DNA of 64,000 nt from Aradus depressus (lineage: Eukaryota > Arthropoda > Insecta > Hemiptera > Aradidae): contig OY759216.1 of NCBI GenBank assembly GCA_963662175.1, positions 36,907,087 to 36,971,086 of the forward strand, written 5' to 3'. The notes beneath the pieces are model-generated. The model had not been told where the DNA came from. It worked only from the letters and a program-made list of their open reading frames with translations, and made no database searches. A program made the position numbers and the translations under genes. Positions 32,695-43,401 of this stretch are shown here, piece by piece. How positions within the stretch are numbered: the first letter of the stretch is position 1; every line of letters begins with the position of its first letter.

Positions 32695-33156
32695 AGGGCT
32701 TGAGGGAAATAATTCAGACTTCTTACCTTTGGCATATTTCTGTAGGGCGTCAGATCTGTCAGCTGTCAGACCTCGCCTTTCTGCACTTAATAATGAATAA
32801 AGGGCTTCGAATTAAAGAAGAATCTACTTTCTTTCCGTGATATTCCATTCCTAATGTTATTCCTTTTTAACCGACTAAGGAGAGTGATGTATTCATCATT
32901 GTATGTATGTTTTTGTCACTAAAGTTTCAAAACGGCTGAACCGATTTTCATAAAACATTCAGTGGTGAATATTTAATTTATCCAAGGGAAAAGAGCTGTC
33001 TGGGGGATGGGGTGGCTAAATATAAAATTACGGGCTTGAGGGAAATAATTCAGACTTCTTACTTTTGGCATATTTCTCTCAGTCTAAGTCAACGGAGTAG
33101 TTAGACCGGCTCAATAACATTGAGTCGCACTAATTACTTGTTGGCTCTGAGAAATA
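32695..33156. repeat. Direct repeats around a foldback
   Basis: A ~52-bp segment (GGGCTTGAGGGAAATAATTCAGACTTCTTAC and on to GGCATATTTCT) occurs at about 32695-32746 and 33031-33080 with one or two differences. The second is followed by an imperfect palindrome, about 33070-33156, centred on CTCAATAACATTGAG and closed by ATTTCT and AGAAAT. Confidence 0.65.
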
Positions 33157-33315
33157 TAAAAAAAAAAACTTAAAGGGACTTCAACATTTTAACGTAATTA
33201 TGTTGAAGTTGGTTTAAGAAAGGGATGGGGATAGATGGGGATGGAATGAAATTTCGGCAATAAGATGAGAATTAGATCAGAAAGAATTAATTGATGTGGT
33301 AATATATACAGTAAT

Positions 33316-33575
33316 TTAGAACCCGGTCGAGGCCCTTAGTTTATTTCATCTGAAAGGTAAAATTAACTTAAGCACGCCGTCCTTCGGATGGGAAGTAAAG
33401 CGATGGTCCCGAGCCTGTACGATGTCAAGTACTCTTTAAAGACCCCTGCCCTAGGTGAATAAAACTTTAGGATAGGCAAAATTTAGAACTCCCATAGTAG
33501 AGTTGGGCTCATGTCCACCAGAAGGACGAAAGAGCGCTCTGATAATAGGCGATATGACCTCGTAATAATAACTAA
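33316..33575 (+). repeat. SINE-1, copy i
   Basis: The copy runs from just after the B box (AACCCGGTCGAGGCCC) to the full tail (AGGCGATATGACCTCGTAATAATAACTA). Confidence 0.8.
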
Positions 33576-33849
33576 CTACAGTTATTTAGATTCACTTAAT
33601 AATTACAATTTAATTAATGTCCAAATACTCACATATAAACATAAAATTACAACTAGATCCTTAACGATTGATTAAATTTTCATGAAATTTCACTTATATT
33701 ATATCATCCTTATAAATCCTCCTCATGGTTCTCAAAATTACGATTGGAAGGGAGCGTTATAGGGGTGGGGATTCCCAGTTTAGGTTTGAAATAAAATTAA
33801 TTTAAGAAAAAATTATGTAAATAAGGTTCTAAATAAAAATGTAAAGAAA
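33576..33849. other. Unassigned spacer
   Basis: Nothing was recognised. Confidence 0.5.
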
Positions 33850-34330
33850 TGGACAAATAAATAAATAAAATAAAAATAGAATAAACCTACAATAAAATAA
33901 ATAGAGAGAATATAATTGATGTTGACGAGAGAGAAAAAACGGGGGAAGGGAAATGAAACGCTAATCAGAGGGAGAGGATTGTTTATCGAAGAGGAAATGG
34001 AACAGTGAGTATTTGAAGGAAGCCAAGGAAAGAGAGTGACGGATGGGGAAGCAGGGAGTTCCAGAGAGAGGAGGCTAGGACAAGGAACGAGTTGTGGAAG
34101 GCAGAGGAGCGATGGGGAGGGGAAGAAGAGGTTGAAGGTGTCTCTGGGGAACAAAGAATTTGGATTTCTAAAGGTAGTAGGGTACTTTGGATTTTAGAGT
34201 TTGGAAGAGAAAGGGACCTAGGAGGTAGTCTCGGGAGTAGGAGGGTTCGAGCCATTTCCCCTCGGAGTATCAGGGCGATGTGAGCGTCCCTAAGGACATT
34301 GAAACCTGACGGTGAGTATTGAGGATATGT
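33850..34330 (-). pseudogene. LINE ORF2 C-terminal relic
   Basis: The minus strand from about 34255 encodes LPNSKIQSTLLPLE, then RSSAFHNSFLVLASSLWNSL followed by LPHPSLSFLGF. This matches the ending shared by many insect non-LTR elements: a basic stretch, HNSF-x5-LWNSLP, then a short helix. An A/T-rich 3' region reaches about 33830. The clade (CR1, I or similar) cannot be fixed, and nothing upstream of this tail remains. Confidence 0.65.
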
Positions 34331-34451
34331 CGAAGTTCGTTACCGAGTCCTTTGCTCAGATTAAATACTATGGAAACACGAGGGAGAATACGAAGAGTTG
34401 CCGGGAACTTTGATAGAAAGTTAGGTAATTAGTTATTGTGACTCTTGAGCG

Positions 34452-34662
34452 AGGGCTGGGCGACTACGAGGTCATAATATGGATATTATCCTCTACTACC
34501 TTCTACTTTCGTCGCTCTGGTGGACTTGTGCCCAACTCTACTGTGGAAGTCCTAAATGTTGCCTAACCAAATTTAGGGTCTTTAACGAGTAGTTACCTGA
34601 CATCGTGCAGGCTCGGGACCATCGCTTAACGTCCTATTAGAAGGACAGTGGTATCCGTATTT
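34452..34662 (-). repeat. SINE-1, copy j
   Basis: An inverted copy from the tail complement (GCGACTACGAGGTCATAATATGG) to GACCATCGCTTAACGTCC, where it abuts copy k head to head. Confidence 0.75.
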
Positions 34663-34775
34663 GCTTACTGAGCTCAAGATCGCGGGTTCGAAACCCAGCT
34701 GAGGCCCTTAGTTTATTTGATCTGAGAGGTATAAAAAACCTTCGGATGAGACGTTAAGCGATGGTCCCGATATAG
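34656..34775 (+). repeat. SINE-1, copy k
   Basis: A forward copy holding CTCAAGATCGCGGGTTCGAAACCC and the start of the body, truncated at GCGATGGTCCCGATA. With copy j it forms an inverted pair that could fold back over the GACGTTAAGCGATGGTC part. Confidence 0.75.
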
Positions 34776-35407
34776 CAAAAAGCATTGACATTCTACTCAA
34801 TCCTCTCAGAAAATATTTTATTTTTGTGACTTACTTTAGAAAAAAAAAATATGTTATAGTTTTCCTGGCGTTGAGCCGTTTATTTTTGATATTTCACAGG
34901 AAATTGCAACTTTACAGCTTTAGAGTAACGTACGAACTGACAGACACAGTCTATTTTTGGAATCCTAAGAACATTTAATTAATGTTATTTTCAATTGCAA
35001 ATATGACGAAGCCACAAAAAAAAAGAATTAAATGAAACACCTCTGCTATGTCAGTACTTTGCCACAATGCACAAATTGCATTTGAACCCACACACTGACA
35101 ATTTAATAATTCCAAAACATCAAATGGAGCTCGGGGATTCAATATACCAATCAGACCACATTTAACCTCATACACCAACTCAATAAAACATATATAAATA
35201 TACTAATAATGTATTCTGGTCTACAAACATTTGGACCCATATTGAATTTATAAAATTTAATTTATTATATGAAAAGAAGAGAGGCATCCGATAATCAGAA
35301 TTTATTAAGAACTAGCAAGTACTGACGTTGTCCGAAGAACTTGACTATCCCTGATGCAATTTCTAGCCCATTTTTCGAAAATACAATTTTCAGTGATTCA
35401 CATGGAA
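34776..35407. other. Unassigned sequence
   Basis: A 67-codon minus ORF (34975-35178) has no family features. Nothing else was seen. Confidence 0.45.
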
Positions 35408-35480
35408 ATAAGGGATGTTGTCGGTCTGAAATTCGATGTTAAGTTTTCACAGGAATTTTCTATTTCCATAAAAGGAAAAA
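35408..35480 (-). repeat. Repeat B end fragment
   Basis: GTCTGAAATTCGATG, then TTTTCACAGGAATTTT, is the family's last unit in inverse orientation. Confidence 0.5.
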
Positions 35481-35585
35481 AAAAAAGAAAAAAACAGTGA
35501 GATAAATAAAAACAAAGAACTTGTTTAACTTTTACATAGTCTAATTTCACAAAAATATGTAGATAAAGTGTACCGGTTTCGGATT

Positions 35586-35798
35586 ACGCCATCGTCTGCC
35601 AATAAATGAACATTGCAACTATCTTTTTGAAAAAAGTATAACTCGTTAAAAAATTAACGCCATCGTCTGCGAATAAATGAACATTGCAACTATCTTTTTG
35701 AAAAAAGTATAACTCGTTAAAAAATTAACGCCATCGTCTGCGAATAAATGAACATTGCAACTATCTTTTTGAAAAAAGTATAACTCGTTAAAAAATTA
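35586..35798 (+). repeat. 71-bp tandem repeat, three units
   Basis: Units start at 35586, 35657 and 35728 and are nearly identical. The first differs by CTGCCAAT versus CTGCGAAT. Sequence before the array (TACCGGTTTCGGATTACGCCATCG) looks like a decayed family D end. Confidence 0.92.
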
Positions 35799-36725
35799 AT
35801 TTTTTTGATGCCCTTCTCCACTTTTTAAAACGATAGAAACAATTTTTTTTAAAAAATTAAAAAAAATGTTTATGTTAGAGAAAACTTTTTCCAAAACCAT
35901 GATATAAAAATGGAGTTTCATAAACAAAAACATTATTTGATTTATAGCTTTCATATTTATTTTCTTGGCAGGGCTCCTGCACAGATATCCTTTAAGTTCT
36001 GTCGAATCTAGTTTTTCTTTATTACTTTAACTGCTAATATCATTATTTTTTTCTACTTATATACTAATTTATTTCATTTCTATTAGTTATTTTTTTTATT
36101 TATTACCTTTTTTTTATTCTCATTATTATTATTTATTTATTTCCATTTTGTTTTCTATATTTCGCCCTTTGTGATGAATAAATTCTCAAAATATCCATCT
36201 AGGACATTTTTGGAAAAATTCTAAAAAATATTTATCATATTTTGAAATTATAATAAATAGTATTGTTATTTTTGTACTCTAGATATTTTCTAGTATTTAT
36301 TTTCTCCATTATTTATTTATTTTTATATTTTATTGTTAATAACTGTTTATGAATATTATGTGTAAGCGTCTCGATATATATTTTTGTATGTATCCTATTA
36401 TTATACTTTAACGGGAATAAATAATATTGTTTGTTATTATTTACATATTTTTTTCACAACTTTATAATTTTCCCATTTATTTTCTGGTTTTACAACCTGG
36501 CACCCTCTGTTGCGACACCACGAGGAATATTTGATTATATAATTGTAAATATATAAATTTTTTTGTATGTTGCGAATTAACAATTATATGAGGTTAGCCT
36601 CAACCCTTATCATTCTTTAACATCAGTCAAGAGATCAATAAAACCTGTTAGATTATAACTGAATGGCTGAAATAACCTTCAAGCCTTAAAAACAAGTTTG
36701 TACCAGATAAAAAAAGTCATCGGTG
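35799..36725. other. AT-rich degenerate repeat
   Basis: About 35960-36200 matches 31600-31880 in layout. The rest is T-rich without recognisable features. Confidence 0.4.
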
Positions 36726-37015
36726 AAACACCGGTAATGTACTTCCACTCAACGAATTAATCAATTAATTTTTCACTCCCCCTCTAAAACCAGACAACCG
36801 TTTGGGCTAATATTCAATAGTTGACTTACATAGGAGCTCCTAAATCCTCTTACTGAACTTTGTTTCATTCCATCGGCAGTTATTGAGCCCCCTCCACTTA
36901 ACCTCCCCTTTCCTTCAACCGATTCCGCTGAAAATTAATACATGTCAACCTTATATTATTATTATTAAAACTTCCCTTATACTTAATATAGCTCTGGCGA
37001 AGTAAAATAACAGGT
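36726..37015 (+). repeat. Repeat B copy with outer hairpin
   Basis: It starts with the outer hairpin (CGGTGAAACACCGG), then AATGTACTTCC, and ends with the reduced palindrome near TATAGCTCTGGCGAAGTAAAA. Both family ends are therefore visible in one ~290-bp copy with a shortened middle. Confidence 0.75.
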
Positions 37016-37234
37016 AAAAGATAATAAGTTGGAGGTAACCGTACTCCAAAAATGATTGAGGAAGAGGAGACCTGTCAATAGTTACCAAACCAATTTGGTT
37101 TTCGCTTTCGAAGAAATAATGATGCCAGGGAGTAAGGAGTTACTCAGTTCACAACAAGTTATTACGAATATTGGAAAGAAATCAGGTTTATTTTTAGGGA
37201 TAATGCTGAGTTAAGAATATCAAAAGTGGAGAAA

Positions 37235-37685
37235 AGTCGTCAGTAACTCACCGACAACGTACTTCAGCACGACTTAACATTTCGTTGGAAATGAATAGGA
37301 GACTTCTGAATTCTCATGCTAAATTTCGTGTTGATACGTTCGTTACATCGAGAGTTATTACGGTATTCAGTTGAGCTTTTGATAATTTTGACTGAAACCC
37401 TCACCTCTACTCCTCCCTCCAATCGTTAAGGTGTCTTCCTTATAGATTTACATACAAAATTTCGTGTCGCTACATTCATTATCTGGGTTTTTGTGTTAGG
37501 CCGCTGCCTCTTTTTGGCCGATTTGTCTAATAACATGAAATTTGATACACATATAAAATTAAGTGTGGTATATTCATTCTAAATGGAGTTATCGTGCTCA
37601 CAGACAAACACAAAGGCAATAATTGTTTTTTATTTTTGGAGCCAGGAGGTCGGAAAACATGGCCTTCCACGCTTTTCCGGAATTT
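37235..37685 (+). repeat. Repeat B copy
   Basis: A forward copy starting at TCAGTAACTCACCGACAACG and ending in the GGAGGTCGGAAAACATGG unit. Three CATTCATT-type units occur inside it. Confidence 0.7.
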
Positions 37686-37689
37686 CCGC

Positions 37690-37912
37690 CGGGAATACTG
37701 CTTATTTCCTCAACCTAAGTAGCATGTATACTGCTTATCTCATCACTCCAAGGTAAGGGATAAACTGCTTATTTCCTCCCCTTAAGGTGAGCAGTTTACT
37801 GCTTATTTCCCTACCCTAAGGTGAGGGGTATACTGCTTATTTCCCTACCCTAAGGTGAGGCGTATACTGCTTATTTCCTCACTCTATGGTGAGGTGTATA
37901 CCGCTCTTTTCC
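37690..37912 (+). repeat. ~36-bp tandem repeat, six units
   Basis: Six units share TACTGCTTATTTCC(C/T) followed by a CCTAAGGTGAGG core that forms a small inverted repeat (CCT..AGG) in each unit. Outer units are more diverged than inner ones. Confidence 0.85.
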
Positions 37913-37914
37913 AC

Positions 37915-37978
37915 AAGATCGAAAGGACTGGTAGTAGGCAAGATGACGTCGTAGTTAAAGCCCGGGCTTGAACATATC
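37915..37978 (+). repeat. SINE-1 tail fragment, copy l
   Basis: GTAGTAGGCAAGATGACGTCG through AGCCCGGGCTTGAAC is the SINE-1 3' end only. Confidence 0.6.
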
Positions 37979-38902
37979 AATATAGAAAAACAATGCTATT
38001 TTTTGTTAGGATATTCAAAAGAAGGTTTTAAGCTACCAAACCAACTTCAAATTAATAAAAAAGTGTTTTATTATTTCCGGCCGATATTTTTTATTCTTTG
38101 TTCTCTTCGAAGGTTCCATTTCTAGAGAAACAATGGCACGCTAGTCTGTTTTCTAGAAGTGTTTCTTCCAACTTGTCACGAAGGGCTGAACAAACAAATA
38201 TCTCATTGTGTCTCGGAATGCTTTTAGTATCCACATGACAAAGGATGGTCTACTGATAGGGGTGATATTCATCTGGCGACCAGGTTCATTCAGGTTTTTC
38301 CTATTTAAGAAAAACTCACAATTGTCCATCTTCTAGTTTATTTGGCAGAAACTTCCAGTCACATTCAATCATCTTCATTGCTTTATTTATATATTCTAAT
38401 TAATAAATTAAAAATATCTATTTGCATTATAACTTAAATACATATATTAAATTCTAATTAATAAATTTTTTCTGAATGATATGGTGTCACCACTAAAGTA
38501 TATTATACTTTAGTGATGACACCATATAAATATATTATATTTATTAATAAATAAATAAAATAAATTTTAGAAAAATATAGATATAAATAAAAGTCAACAA
38601 TTAAATCCGTTTAAAAATTTGTTTAATAAAATACAAAGAAATATAATCTAAAAACATTTTCAAACAATTATAAAATTTTTGTGTTTTCAATATATAAGTA
38701 AGTTGTTGAATTTGGTCATAATTGTTGTTACAAAACATTTTTTATATTTACAAACTGATTTCATTTGCTGTCTGCATGCAATTTTATTTATTTGTATATG
38801 TTTAAAAAAATATATGTGTATAACGTATTTTTTGGCAGCTATTATTATTCTCTCCCACTTATTATTTTTATTTTTACAACCTAGCAAATATCTGTATCTA
38901 AC
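37979..38902. other. Unassigned AT-rich sequence with a 49-bp palindrome
   Basis: A nearly perfect palindrome lies at 38479-38527 (ATATGGTGTCA..TGACACCATAT, centred on TATATTATA, one mismatched pair). Nothing else was recognised. Confidence 0.6.
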
Positions 38903-38995
38903 TAGCCCTAGTCGGATCTGGTGTAATTCGTTAAGCCCCCAGACAGGAGTTAAAGAGCCCGACTTGAGATAGAGCTTGGAAAAAAAAGACCCATC
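38903..38995 (+). repeat. Left flanking direct repeat
   Basis: CTAGCCCTAGTCGGATCTGG, GTTAAGCCCCCAGACAGG and AAGACCC recur, with scattered differences, at about 44213-44312 on the other side of the LTR element. Both lie outside its target duplication. Confidence 0.75.
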
Positions 38996-39032
38996 TTCCA
39001 TTCCTTCTGTGAAAGCGCAGACCTAATATACC

Positions 39033-39817
39033 TGTGATGTACACTACGGAACATTTTTTTATGAATAAAAAGTAATTTTTTTTATTATAATCTAATATCA
39101 TATATATATTAGATATATATCAAGGTGTTTGAGAAACAAAACAAGAAAACATATAAAACAGCTGTGAAATAGTGTAAAATGTAATGGAGTCGTGAGCTAG
39201 CTCTTAAACGGTGCATGTGTTTTGATATGTTTTTTTAAATAAAAATGAAGTTGAACAATTAGATGAAAGTTGACTGGGGTGGAATTAAAGTGAAGAGTTG
39301 ACGGGGTCTGGTTTTTGTGGTAGAGGCGTCGAGAAGGTACAATTAATAATATATATTTTTCAATATGCCCAAATAAAAAAAGAAATAGTTTTTTAAGTAT
39401 TAATTTAATGTTTTTATGCCATTGTAAATTTTTGTTTTGTTTGTTCAAATAAGTTTTTTTTTTTAATTTAAATATGTAAATATAGATAATAACCCAAATA
39501 TTTGTCCTCTTCAAATTCTATCCTATTCATCTTCCCTGTTGTCCCAGTAGTATCATTTAAAAAACCTTTGGATTAGAAATTAATATTATTTAAAATTATT
39601 AAAAATTGGTATCTCTTTGTGAATCCAAGTGTAAAGTTTGTTTAATTGAATTTTTTTCGTTGTATACGTGTACTTTCTTAAAAATTGCACGTCTTAAATT
39701 ATTGATAATATTTTTTTAGGGCAATTTTCGGCAAACTACTGTAGAAATCAAAATTTAAATAAACAAAAGAGATCAAATTTCTACAGGAAATGTGGTAGCA
39801 AACAAGTAATTATCACA
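39033..39817 (+). repeat. 5' LTR of the coiled-coil element
   Basis: It begins TGTGATGT and ends TTATCACA, with TGTGAT and ATCACA as a 6-bp perfect inverted terminus. A TGG that could start the primer-binding site lies 4 nt after it (39822). I cannot match that site to a tRNA. Confidence 0.92.
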
Positions 39818-40074
39818 TTTTTGGCATATCCCTTGTGTGGACGATTTTCGCCACAAAGCCCCATCATATTTTGGCAAAACCTTGATGGGAGAATTTTTTT
39901 ATATTAATTAAAGTAAGGGAAATAGGTTGAAAAAGATGAAAAGGATAGAATAGAGACAAATAAGGGTTACATTTAATTTTGAGAAATAATATTTTTTTTT
40001 TTCAAACTTCAAAAGAAGGTTACTATTTTAACATTGTTTTTGTTTAGTATTAATATATTTAATAAAGTAAGAAA

Positions 40075-41316
40075 ATGCCAATTACCAGAGGAGAGGCGAA
40101 GAGATTGGAGGAGGAAAGTAGAGAGGAAAGATCCGATATGGAGTTATCGGAAGATAGAGAAAGGGAGACTCCAGCCGCAATGGAGTCCATGCAGGGTACA
40201 GGTGAGGAGTCGCAAGGGGAGGGGGTAAATAAAGATAAAGAAAAAGAGGGCATTGCTGCTCCTGATATGGAATGGCTCCGTGTGGTGTTGACAAAGTTAA
40301 CTGGGGATATGGGAAATTTAAGAGGGGATATGAATCAAAAAATGGAAGAGCAAAGTAATAAATTAGGAAAATTAAGGGGGGATATTGGAAATATCAATCA
40401 AAAAATAGAAGAACAAGAAAAAAAATTAAGGGGGGATATTGGAAATATCAATCAAAAAATAGAAGAACAAGAAAAAAAATTAAGGGGGGATATTGGAAAT
40501 ATCAATCAAAAAATAGAAGAACAGGGTAGAGATTTAAGGAGGAATATGAAAGAGCAAGGAATAGAATTAAGGGGGGATTTGGAAAATATAAATCAGAGAA
40601 TAGAAGAACAGGGAAAAGAATTAAAGGGAGAGATGGGAAATTTAAGAGGTGACATCCAATTTTTGGAAGCGAGATTAGATAAAAAGGTGGACAATTTGAA
40701 GAACCAATTAGAGAAAATTCAAATAGAAAATGAAAGAGTTGAAAGTAAGATAGATAAAGCAGGAGAAAACTTAGAAAAGCATTTAAATCAAAAAATTAAC
40801 AAGGTGGATGAAGGGAATTCTGAAGTAGAAAAAGAGGTTCTTATTATTGACAGTCAGTCACAAGTTGATGAGGTAGAAGGAACAGAGAATAACAGTGTGG
40901 AGGAACAGACCCAAATTTTAGAGAAAGATGTGGAGGAAGAGAGTCAAAATGTAGAAAAATTAGTATTAAGTGAAATTCAAGAAAATAGGATGAATGTTGA
41001 TGTGGATGGACAGAGTGAAAGGAACATTTGGATGTTATTAGACAAAACAAACGAACAGACTGAGGACAACAAACAAAAGACAAATTTTAATTTTAAAGAA
41101 AATATAGTTAAAACTTACAGACAAACTGGAAATAGAAAGGAGGTTAATAAAATACATAAGAACAATTTTAAAAAAGGAGTAAGAGAATTTAAACAGGTAT
41201 TAAGGAGAAAATTAACACTGAATGAATATTTAGAGAAGGGGAAGGGGATTTTTAAAGACATAATTCGCCGGGGCATCCGGAAAAAGATAAAATTAAATTT
41301 GGGCTTTGCAATATAA
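40075..41316 (+). CDS. Coiled-coil protein of the LTR element (possible Gag)
   Basis: This 413-aa ORF starts at the first ATG after the LTR. Residues 1-60 are charged and disordered (MPITRGEAKRLEEE start). From about 75 to 250 it is one long heptad-rich coiled coil. Within this, an 18-residue unit beginning LRGDIGNINQ occurs three times in a row: the first two copies are identical at the DNA level (40372-40425, 40426-40479) and the third slightly changed (40480-40533). The middle is acidic and the last ~70 residues are strongly basic (RRKLTLNEYLEKGKG, then IRRGIRKKIK), which could bind nucleic acid. It lacks a visible capsid fold, zinc knuckle or protease. Position suggests Gag, but a captured host coiled-coil gene is possible. 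Function is not known. Confidence 0.7.
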   Translation: MPITRGEAKRLEEESREERSDMELSEDRERETPAAMESMQGTGEESQGEGVNKDKEKEGIAAPDMEWLRVVLTKLTGDMGNLRGDMNQKMEEQSNKLGKLRGDIGNINQKIEEQEKKLRGDIGNINQKIEEQEKKLRGDIGNINQKIEEQGRDLRRNMKEQGIELRGDLENINQRIEEQGKELKGEMGNLRGDIQFLEARLDKKVDNLKNQLEKIQIENERVESKIDKAGENLEKHLNQKINKVDEGNSEVEKEVLIIDSQSQVDEVEGTENNSVEEQTQILEKDVEEESQNVEKLVLSEIQENRMNVDVDGQSERNIWMLLDKTNEQTEDNKQKTNFNFKENIVKTYRQTGNRKEVNKIHKNNFKKGVREFKQVLRRKLTLNEYLEKGKGIFKDIIRRGIRKKIKLNLGFAI

Positions 41317-43381
41317 TTGCATTAGCCACTTTTTATAGTGAACCTATTTTTTTTTGCAACTCGGATGAGTTTGAGGAAATGACTGACAGACTAACATGAC
41401 AGAATTAGGATTAATTTAAAATATGACGAAGTGACCATGGACTAATATAATAGTATGGATGATAAATTTATTTTTTGGATGAGAGAATTTTGGTATATGA
41501 AGAGTATGGATGAATTTTGGTATAGTTCTGCGTTTAAATTAATTAGGATTTATATTTTTTTTAGGATTAGATTATATGTTAGGATCAGTATAAAATTATC
41601 TGAGAATTATATTTAAGGATTAGTCATCCAAATTTAACATATACAAATTATTTATTTGAGACTTACATGTTAATAATGATATTATTGAAAATTAAAACAT
41701 ATACATACAGCTGATTTTGAACGAACATAATATGGAAGAAGATAGATTTTTTTATTATATTTTTTATTACAAATGTTAGAAAGATAAAATCAGCAGGCTG
41801 AGAGATGCCTAGATCTCTTTGAAGACATGACGAACTTCCTGAGGCCGAGTCAAGGGGACAGATTTTCTGTTTCGGAACTGTTCAGCTAGGATACCGGACG
41901 TGACTAAATCATAATAATATTATAAATTAGAAAGACGAACGAAACTGTATAGAAGCCTTGAAAGGATAATATATTTTATAAATTGTATGTATGCATAGGT
42001 TATTAAGTTTTTGTTATTATAAATACTATTATTTAGACAATTTCATTTATTATTTGAGTAACATGTTTTTTCTACGTAAATTTGTTTAATAGAGAGAGTA
42101 GATGAGAATGAGAAGAGTTGTAGGAGCACATTATATAACTTTAGGAATAGGAACAAACAAAGGGTAATATTAATTAGAGAAGTTTTGAATTAATTGCTGA
42201 TGACATTCTTTTAGACGTCGGGATTATATAGATTTGTTTTGGGAGAAATTATTTTTTTTAATCCTAGTAAGAGCTAGTGATTAATTGGAGATTTATATTT
42301 TTGTTTGATCTGCGAGAGATGATTTTTTTGTGTCGACTAGAAAGAACTAGCGATATATATATAGGAGATTTATGATGTAGTGTTGGTTGCCTACCTGAGA
42401 TAGGAGGAACCGTATTTTTGCTACGTCAACGATGAAGTTATTATTATTAGGGAGTTATTAGTAGAGAAGGAAGTTGAAGTAAAAATATATGTGAGATACA
42501 TTTTTTTTTAGTTAGGAAGTAAGAAGGACGTCTCAAAGAATTTAATACCTCAAAAGACAAGTACTATATATATTAAATAAATTAAATTTGTATTCCTTAT
42601 TACCCGGCGTGAGGCCTAATTTTCATTGCTATGATATATTTTGGAAGTGTGATGAAGTAAAACCGAAGGATTTATTTAATTTTTATTTCAAGTAAATTTT
42701 TTTTTATATATAATATATAATTAATTATATAATTATTTTGAATACATACAAATGTTATATTGATGGTAAAGGCGGAAAGTAAAATTAATTGGCAATTTCT
42801 TAAATCTGCATCCAACTTGATTATTTCCAAACTTGAATTCATGACTATGACTGATCCTGTAAATATGTAAAAATTTAGTATTATATTTTTTTATGTTCAA
42901 TTAGTTCAAATTTTTATAAATTTAAGTTAACATTTTCTTTAGGTTAAGGATTAATTGTAAATTTTTAGATTAATATTTGTTTTTGTTTATTAGAAATTAG
43001 GTACGTATATATATAAGTTTAATAATTGTAAATAGTTATAAAAATATAAAAAAATGGGCATATATGTATAAAAAGAGCGTCGAATTGGGCATATAAAAAA
43101 TAAAAATAAATCAGTGAGTGTAAGTGAGAGAGAGACTTCGATACATCGTTGAGCAATGAGTTGAAGACACCAAGGAGCCAGCCAACATGTGCGTTTGAGG
43201 AGGAAGCTAATCTACCTGTGAATTGGAGGAAGACGTTAATCCATCTGTGTATTGAAGGAGGAAGCTTATCATGTGGATTCGAGGAAGAAGCTAATCAACC
43301 TGTGTGTAGGAAGAAATTAAATCTGAAAGAACTTATATAAAAAAAAAAAAAAAAAAATTTTGTGAACAAACATTTTTTTTT
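41317..43381 (+). other. Non-coding interior of the coiled-coil element
   Basis: About 2 kb of AT-rich DNA without pol motifs. A 63-codon ORF at 43149-43340 holds short repeats (the FEEEAN segment occurs twice) and may be a degenerate coding relic, or chance. Confidence 0.55.
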
Positions 43382-43401
43382 AAAAAGAAGGAAAAGGCAA
43401 A

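Noticed and set aside
33813..34154. 113-codon minus-strand ORF, hydrophobic, as a membrane protein
   Set aside because: It is an alternative frame of a LINE C-terminus running into its T-rich 3' region.
39197..39514. Identical 105-codon minus-strand ORFs at 39197-39514 and 43566-43883
   Set aside because: They are the two LTRs of one retrotransposon read backwards. Their identity reflects LTR identity, not a conserved gene.
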